Assembly: GCF_036884655.1 (NCBI RefSeq) | Contig: NC_088339.1 | Coordinates: 31,767,001-31,831,000, forward strand | Source of the DNA: Musa acuminata AAA Group | Lineage: Eukaryota; Streptophyta; Magnoliopsida; Zingiberales; Musaceae | Length of the DNA: 64,000 nt | Reading direction: 5' to 3' | Part shown: positions 59,101 to 64,000 of the stretch, piece after piece | How positions within the stretch are numbered: position 1 is the first letter of the stretch | How the letters are laid out: the number at the start of each line of letters is the position of its first letter | Translations under genes and position numbers: made by a program | Notes under the pieces: generated by a model | Told to the model about the DNA's origin: nothing | Database searches by the model: none | What the model saw: only the letters and a program-made list of their open reading frames with translations

Positions 59101-60585
59101 TAGCCATGACATATGTCAAGGTATAAGTACAAAGGCAACACACGTATTCCTAGTCTCTAATGACACATTGACAATGTCAAGTTTCATTTTCTTTAGCAGG
59201 GCCAAGTATACAATTTTTCAGATGGTCTTAATAATTAACAAAAATCACAGGGGAAGACACTCTCCCCCTATTAATTATCCAGAAAAGCACATCCCAGATC
59301 ATAAGGGACTAATGCAGGACAAATAAAATGGTGACTCGGAAACTAAAAATTGAAAAATAAAGTGCACCTGAGAAATTCATCTACGGTCAAAATTTTGACA
59401 TGGCAATTGATTGCAATGATCAGGATTTTGTATTGCCTTTACAATGTTATTATTTACTAGAATGATGGTATGACATTCAACTTTGTTAAATATTTCTAAT
59501 TTCTCTCTAAAATAAGTATCAAGAGAATAGTGAATCACAGTAAGAAAGTGTCTCCATTAAAAGTCACCATCTGACATACTTGAGAAATTCTAATTACATA
59601 AACCAGGAAATATTAAATTAGAAGAAAATATACCAGATCGTAGCCTTCGGCGTCAGAACTCATCACACATTGCATGTTGGATAAACAGGAACCATCATTT
59701 ATCTGCAATTAAGGTAAAATGAATTAATACTTGGACCATTGATTCACAAGGAGACAAACAGCATCATGCATTCCCACTAGGTATTATCGGATCATGCATC
59801 CATACCAGAATTAGTTTACATTTGATAACAATGTTATATATGTGGAAAAGACTACTTAACAAATCAAACATCAAGACATTGACCGGGCACCCGAAGATGA
59901 TGCAAGATTGTTGATGTCTGGCTCATGTTATACCATGACAATGGTTGCTTGATTAAGATGGCTATGCAAGGACATATGAAGTCACCGAATAGGCAGGTAC
60001 TCCATAAGAGAGTGGCAGAAAAGAGGTTCCACTTTTTCTAGTAGCTCGAACAAATATTTCTAATGGTGTTCTTCGGGTCCAAAGAGGACAACTTCGAGAA
60101 ACAACTCTCTCAAATCAAAAAGCCTAATGGAGTAACGTATTCACCTCAATGAACGTCACCGTGCTCTGAACCCGACAAGTCCGGATCCAGCCCCTGACCA
60201 CCAGCACCTCCCCCAGCCGGTCCATCCCCTCATCGGGTCCGCCCTTCACGTCGGCGATCCTCAGGCGCTTCCGGAACTCACGGACCTTCTCCCCAGCCTC
60301 CGTCGTGGCAACCTTCTCGCAGGCCTCAGCGTCGGCTGAGACCGCCGCGCTACAGAATCGCCTCCATCTGGAGCCAAGAACGTCGGCGGGAGGATCGACA
60401 GCGGGAGGGCGGCCGAAGGGCTGCGGCGGAGGGGGCGGATAATTGGGTCGGATGGTTCTTGAATTGGCGGCGGCCGCGATAGGGTTTCCCGGGCGGCGCA
60501 GGAGGAGGAGGCGGGCGGCCGATCGGGGGCGGCGGAGGAGGGAGGACGAGGCGGCAGGGGCGAGGGACGCCGCTGCGGCCATCAT
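47123..60585 (-). CDS. SYNO: Asparagine--tRNA ligase, organellar type
   Basis: Fifteen exons, all phases consistent, 583 residues: 60145-60585, 59634-59702, 58805-58915, 57982-58089, 54735-54872, 53606-53683, 52677-52754, 52496-52564, 52323-52397, 52096-52179, 51853-51939, 50704-50799, 50539-50613, 48431-48557 and 47123-47238. The Ala/Arg/Pro-rich N-terminus (about 1-85) looks like a transit peptide, probably dual plastid/mitochondrial. An OB-fold anticodon-binding domain follows, starting near [19 protein letters not shown] and running through about residue 215. The class IIb catalytic core has [16 protein letters not shown], motif 2 [16 protein letters not shown] (R350) and motif 3 GFGLGFERL (R557). 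Reaction: Asn + ATP + tRNA(Asn) to Asn-tRNA(Asn). Intron 4 (54873-57981) carries a palindromic Mutator-like insertion. Confidence 0.97.
48822..48920. repeat. Tandem duplication, period about 48 bp, in AsnRS intron 13
   Basis: GTCTGATC, TGATGATCAGCCTTTTTGAT and ATCATATAACA/ATCGTATAACA repeat in order from about 48826 and 48874. Confidence 0.85.
49755..50150. repeat. Tandem duplication, period about 205 bp, in AsnRS intron 13
   Basis: Two diverged copies, about 49775-49935 and about 49983-50140, share GATTGACA, GATGATGGCACAATAGTGG-like/ATAACCAATAGTGTGGCA, CATGATGATAGGAGGAA and CATGCCTACAGG landmarks in the same order. The first copy keeps a 73-codon open frame with no recognisable family. Confidence 0.75.
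56600..57060 (+). pseudogene. Captured GTD-binding (DUF593/MYOB-like) fragment, left arm
   Basis: The plus frame reads [20 protein letters not shown], then a stop, then [20 protein letters not shown] and [19 protein letters not shown]. This matches the DUF593 coiled-coil core pattern EAMxMILRLQxEKAxVxMEA.QF.R..EEK...D. The neighbouring frame carries [10 protein letters not shown], normal for the same domain, so there is at least one frameshift plus an internal stop. Known family role of intact proteins: myosin XI receptors on vesicles or zein-binding. Here it is a non-functional transduplicated fragment. Confidence 0.6.
57120..57660 (-). pseudogene. Captured GTD-binding (DUF593/MYOB-like) fragment, right arm, inverted copy
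   Basis: The minus frame reads [19 protein letters not shown], stop, MEAH, stop, [20 protein letters not shown] and [19 protein letters not shown]. It is the same stretch as the left arm in opposite orientation. It retains better consensus residues ([14 protein letters not shown]) but has two stops. An adjacent frame carries [10 protein letters not shown]. The inner ends ([12 protein letters not shown] on the left, [12 protein letters not shown] on the right) also match. Confidence 0.6.
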
Positions 60586-61180
60586 CCTTAGATGCTTCGC
60601 TCTATGGACCCTGACACGACTCCGCTATCCTCTGCCAGTGGCTCTCCCTCGACTACCCCTCTCTGTGGTTTTATAAGGGCTTCCGGTCCAATTTACTTGG
60701 ACCGGAGACCGTGCACGGTCTAAATGGAATAAATACATTATATATATATAACACATAAATCTTTATTGAGATTATTATTATGCTCATTGGGAAAGATTAT
60801 TTTTGATGCAATATTACGCTGACTTCATGTTCATTGTCATTGTGAGCTTTTCATTGGTTCTCTTCTTGTTTGTGAGCAAATCCCATGAAGCTTCATGAGA
60901 TCACAAACATCTACTCGTGTTCATTGACATTGCAACCTTTTTCTTGTTCAAAAGATTGTGTGTTCAGAATTTGTTTGTCTTCAACCTTGTTTGACTGTAT
61001 CATTTGCTTGGATGATTGTTTTGAGACTGCAAGTGTTGTTCATGTATTTGAAGTCCGATTTATTGTGCTATGTTATTGTACGAACATGAAACGTTTATGA
61101 CATGCTTCACTTCGCTTTCTCCTCCTCCATGACCAGTGTTATGCTGCAGATGGCGCCGGCGCACCACCCAAAGGTCTTCT
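60586..61180. other. AsnRS promoter region and HyPRP 3' flank
   Basis: About 600 bp between two genes on the same strand. A TATATATATA run at about 60739-60748 lies about 155 bp upstream of the AsnRS start. The rest is AT-rich with no frame of interest. Confidence 0.4.
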
Positions 61181-61612
61181 CTAATAGCAGAGGAAGCCTT
61201 TGGGGACCTTCTTGCCGCAGTAGTTGATGAGCAAACTGAGGCTGACGGGGATGTTGAGCTTGAGCCCCAGAACGTTGCCCTTGAGGGCGGTGCACAGGCA
61301 CACGGCGGCCTCGAGGTCGACGAGACCCTCCAGCAGCGAGCAGCAGGGCTGCTTGGGCGGCGTGCCCAGCGTCACGTTGAGCAAGCTGCGGAGGACGTTG
61401 GCGCAGATGCCGAGCTTCAGCGCATCCCTCGGGCACTTGGCCCCCGTCAGCGACGGTAGGTTCTGCTCCTGCGGCACCGTCAGCTGGTGGCGCGGCAGAG
61501 GGCGAGGCCGATGCTCCGGTGGCTTGCCGTTGCTGGCGGCCGTGGCGAGGTGGGAGAAGAGAAGGTTGAGGGTGAGGAGGAGGGCAACCGACACCGAGAG
61601 CTTGGAGGCCAT
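61181..61612 (-). CDS. Hybrid proline-rich / 8-cysteine (LTP-like) cell-wall protein
   Basis: Intronless, 143 residues. The N-terminus MASKLSVSVALLLTLNLLFS plus HLATA is a secretory signal peptide. A short Pro/His/Arg linker (about 28-50) replaces the long proline domain of larger relatives. The C-terminal 8CM domain has AKCPRDALKLGICANVL, QPCCSLLEGLVDLEAAVCLC, INYCGK and a terminal FLCY. The spacing C, C, CC, CXC, C, C matches DC2.15-type HyPRPs. Known role: apoplastic or membrane-contact hydrophobic proteins in development, cold and defence priming; lipid binding is suggested by the fold. A TATA box lies about 62 bp upstream of the ATG. Confidence 0.95.
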   Translation of the reverse strand: MASKLSVSVALLLTLNLLFSHLATAASNGKPPEHRPRPLPRHQLTVPQEQNLPSLTGAKCPRDALKLGICANVLRSLLNVTLGTPPKQPCCSLLEGLVDLEAAVCLCTALKGNVLGLKLNIPVSLSLLINYCGKKVPKGFLCY

Positions 61613-61673
61613 GGCTTCGCGGGGGGGAGCGGAGCGTGGAGAGTGTTGCTAGCTCATGGCACCGCTGGGGTAC

Positions 61674-61681
61674 TATTTATA
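61674..61681 (-). promoter_or_regulatory. TATA box of the HyPRP gene
   Basis: TATAAATA on the minus strand, 62-69 bp upstream of the start codon. This leaves a 5' UTR of about 30-40 bases. Confidence 0.65.
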
Positions 61682-62226
61682 TGTGATGGGGCGTCAGGTG
61701 AAGGCCATGCTTGAAGGCCGGTCGTTGAGGGGGCTTGTATGGTTGTGGAAGTGGAGAAGCGCATGCTCGGCAAGTGGATAGGGTGACGACCTGGGAGAAG
61801 ATGAGACGGCGAAACGCTTTGGAGGTTTGCGTGCCGATGTTTAAAGTCAGCGTTGCTTCGTTGTTGCACTGCTCTGCAGCCATGGGGGATAGATGCAGAC
61901 TTCATCCATTCCTACCTCCTGTTCTTGAAATCATTAATGCAAACACATTATGTGCATGTACAGTCGTCACAACAGTGAAGTATCAATCAAAAACTGAGAA
62001 TTCAAGCTGCTAATTACAGACTGCTGTGTTTTCTGGTCAATAGCATATGTAAGAATAGGAAACAGAAAAGCTTGATGTAGTTGCCATTTTGTAGTTCCCA
62101 TTGATGACAATGCAGCACAGAAGAAAGAGACAACATTTGTGGAACAACAAATGGTTCTCTCATGACTACATATTGGGAAGAAGAACAGAGAAGCAGCAGC
62201 GGAGGCATCAACCAAGAAGATCACCA
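61682..62226. other. HyPRP upstream region and APRT 3' flank
   Basis: Between two genes on the same strand. Nothing beyond likely promoter (right of 61682) and APRT 3' UTR (left of 62227) can be supported. Confidence 0.4.
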
Positions 62227-64000
62227 TCATCTGGACTCCATCAGTACGTAGAGGGGTTTGCCATTCAACCTTTCGCGGCCCTGCACATAGATGTCACACA
62301 TTCCACAGTCAATCCAATGCTAGGTAAGAGCTCAGTTCATCTACAAAGCTACTTCAGTTCGATGCGATTACAATCTCATTTAGTATATCAGAAATCTCAG
62401 AGAAGGGAATTTGCAGAAATACGTCTATAGATCCTAACATGGTTTATTTCCACTAAGCTTATCTGTAGTTGTATCTACTGATAAATAGATTGGTTAATTC
62501 AACATAAAAGCATCCAAAAATAGTTCTTGAATTTTCTTCTTCTTTTTTTGAAAAGAAAGAAAATTCTACCATAAATTGTAAAAAAGCAGGTCAAAACACT
62601 GTTATGTGCGGCAATAATATGATATCAGGGTAAAACCAGCATGCCCCTGCAATGTTTTTCTCTAGGATTGCAGCAAAAAAAAAAGTAACTAAAAAGATCA
62701 ACAGCCTAAAATGGAATTCAACGGTAAAAACAATTGGGAGGAACAAATAAGAACCAAAAACTTGGAGAAGGTACCGATATTTAAAAGCATGGCCATGTTG
62801 AAAAGCAATAACATGTCACACACACCTTCAATTCGGGCAGTTCAATAACGCATGCACATTCGACCACCTCAGCCCCAGCCCGCTCTGAGGTTAAGAAGAA
62901 AGGAATCAACAACAATAAAAAGAAAACCCAAGTATGGTAAAAGAAGCAATACCGATATGAAAATGAACAAGTGTTCGGCACCGACAAATATCACTACTTC
63001 TTACGAAAATTCAGGGTAAATGCATTGTTTATCTTTTGTACCAGACGCTGCAACAGAAAAATGCAAAAGGCTAAGCATTATTCGACACACAATTTTACCT
63101 TTGCTAGCATCATCTGCAAATTGGATCTTGGTACAATTAATAAACTAGACTAAAGAGGGTAAGACCACTAAATGCTAGTTAGGAAATATTTCCCACAAAA
63201 AACCACAAGGAACAGACATCCAACTATTGTGGATTATGTATATCTTACGGATAGAAATATTGTATCTTAGGCACCATCTGCCAAAAGAACTCCAAATTTA
63301 TTTGCAAGACTGCAAATAAATTTTTCTACCAAGTTTATCTATTTGTTTAAAAAGATATAGCATTCTCATTGTTTTTATCATTTGTAGTCCACTTGTCATC
63401 AAATCTTTACCTCTGTCAATCCATCTAAAAGCTGAAACAGATAGATGGGACAAGAATTATTTATATATGTGCTAATTTTTCTAAGGCTGATCAAGGAAAT
63501 TACAAGATTCAGACATCCTACGAATAGTCCTCTTAATTAGATTATTACGAGAATCTAAATGTTGGTTGTGTTGGTTAGAAATATGATCAGATCAGCATCA
63601 TTTTGATGTAAAATCAAAATGTGAAAATACTGCAAACATATTGCATAAAACCGAAGTGCGATTGTATTTATGGCTGCATAAAATGAAAACCAGAATTATA
63701 CTGAATGACAAGGTTAAATATGTAGATAGGACATAAGTAATAAAAACTGTATAATTCTCATTGTACAAACCAAGTAAATTCATAGCAGCCCGAAGGGTTC
63801 CTCCAGTTGCTACCAAATCATCAACAACCAAAGCACGATCACAAGGTTGGATTGCCCCGACATGCATTTCAAGACAGTCAGTTCCATATTCCAGAACATA
63901 CTTTTCCGAAATGACTTCACCTACGCATTTTCATATGGAGAAACTGAGCCAAACCATATAAGAGCTTGGGATAAATTCAATCCATTACCTGATGGACATA
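62227..64000 (-). CDS. APT: Adenine phosphoribosyltransferase, 3' part (runs off right edge)
   Basis: Three 3' exons: 63771-63920, 62826-62884 and 62227-62280, with consistent phases. They encode [49 protein letters not shown] then [20 protein letters not shown] and [30 protein letters not shown] is the PRPP-binding loop of type I phosphoribosyltransferases, and the C-terminus is typical of plant APRT. Reaction: adenine + PRPP to AMP + PPi; plant isoforms also salvage cytokinin bases, mostly in the cytosol. The first base of the split Gly codon must come from an exon further right. TATGTCCATCAG before GTAATG at the very edge (63989-64000) may be its end, but this is uncertain. Intron 62885-63770 is 886 bp. 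Confidence 0.93.

Noticed and set aside
61107..61652. Frames of 142, 109 and 107 codons over the HyPRP gene
   Set aside because: Shadows of the 143-residue 8CM protein, which has the signal peptide and all eight cysteines.
1..64000. CRISPR arrays, phage or bacterial operons, defence systems
   Set aside because: The window is plant nuclear DNA. The repeats present are microsatellites, tandem duplications and transposons, without regular short repeat-spacer structure.

Overview
This is plant nuclear DNA. Genes are split by many GT-AG introns, exons are GC-richer than the AT-rich spacers, and CT/GA and AAG microsatellites are frequent. The gene families are plant-specific: WRKY, R2R3-MYB, type I MADS, ZAT zinc fingers, pectin acetylesterase and proline-rich 8-cysteine proteins. 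Codon use and the very GC-rich first exons suggest a commelinid monocot. Musaceae or another Zingiberales is my best guess, but it rests on overall impression and not on a diagnostic marker. No viral, bacterial or organellar gene, CRISPR array or convincing tRNA was seen.

Layout. 1-2404 (minus): 5' part of a SMARCAL1-like SNF2 annealing helicase gene. 4073-6395 (minus): a group IIb WRKY factor with a W-box cluster upstream. 6400-12890: gene-poor, microsatellite-rich spacer. 12890-13588 (minus): intronless M-gamma MADS gene. 13930-19375: degenerate, rearranged Ty1-copia material, including an inverted LTR pair and a captured LRR-receptor fragment. 20069-20327 (minus): two-exon RCI2/LTI6 membrane peptide with G-boxes and DRE cores upstream. 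20500-30140: about 9.6 kb with no gene I recognise. 30144-31575 (plus): R2R3-MYB of the MYB61/50/86 type. 33809-38659 (minus): 12-exon pectin acetylesterase. 39847-41163 (minus): an unrecognised three-exon reading frame. 41428-43027 (minus): three-exon F-box/kelch gene. 44648-45553 (plus): three-finger ZAT-type repressor. 47123-60585 (minus): 15-exon organellar asparaginyl-tRNA synthetase. 61181-61612 (minus): hybrid proline-rich/8CM protein. 62227-64000 (minus): 3' part of adenine phosphoribosyltransferase.

The genes are independent transcription units and do not form a pathway. The exon models were built by hand. For every multi-exon gene listed, splice phases and residue counts agree exon by exon.

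The most striking object lies in intron 4 of the asparaginyl-tRNA synthetase gene. It is a 1.43-kb, almost completely palindromic Mutator-like element (56381-57814) with a perfect 9-bp target duplication. Each arm carries a copy of the same captured fragment of a GTD-binding (DUF593/MYOB-like) coiled-coil gene, in opposite orientation. Transcribed through, it would fold into a long hairpin, an arrangement comparable to Mu-killer-type inverted duplications. The second candidate novelty is the unrecognised three-exon frame downstream of the F-box gene. All its junctions are in the same phase as the F-box exon 2 donor, so an alternative terminal-exon set is possible.
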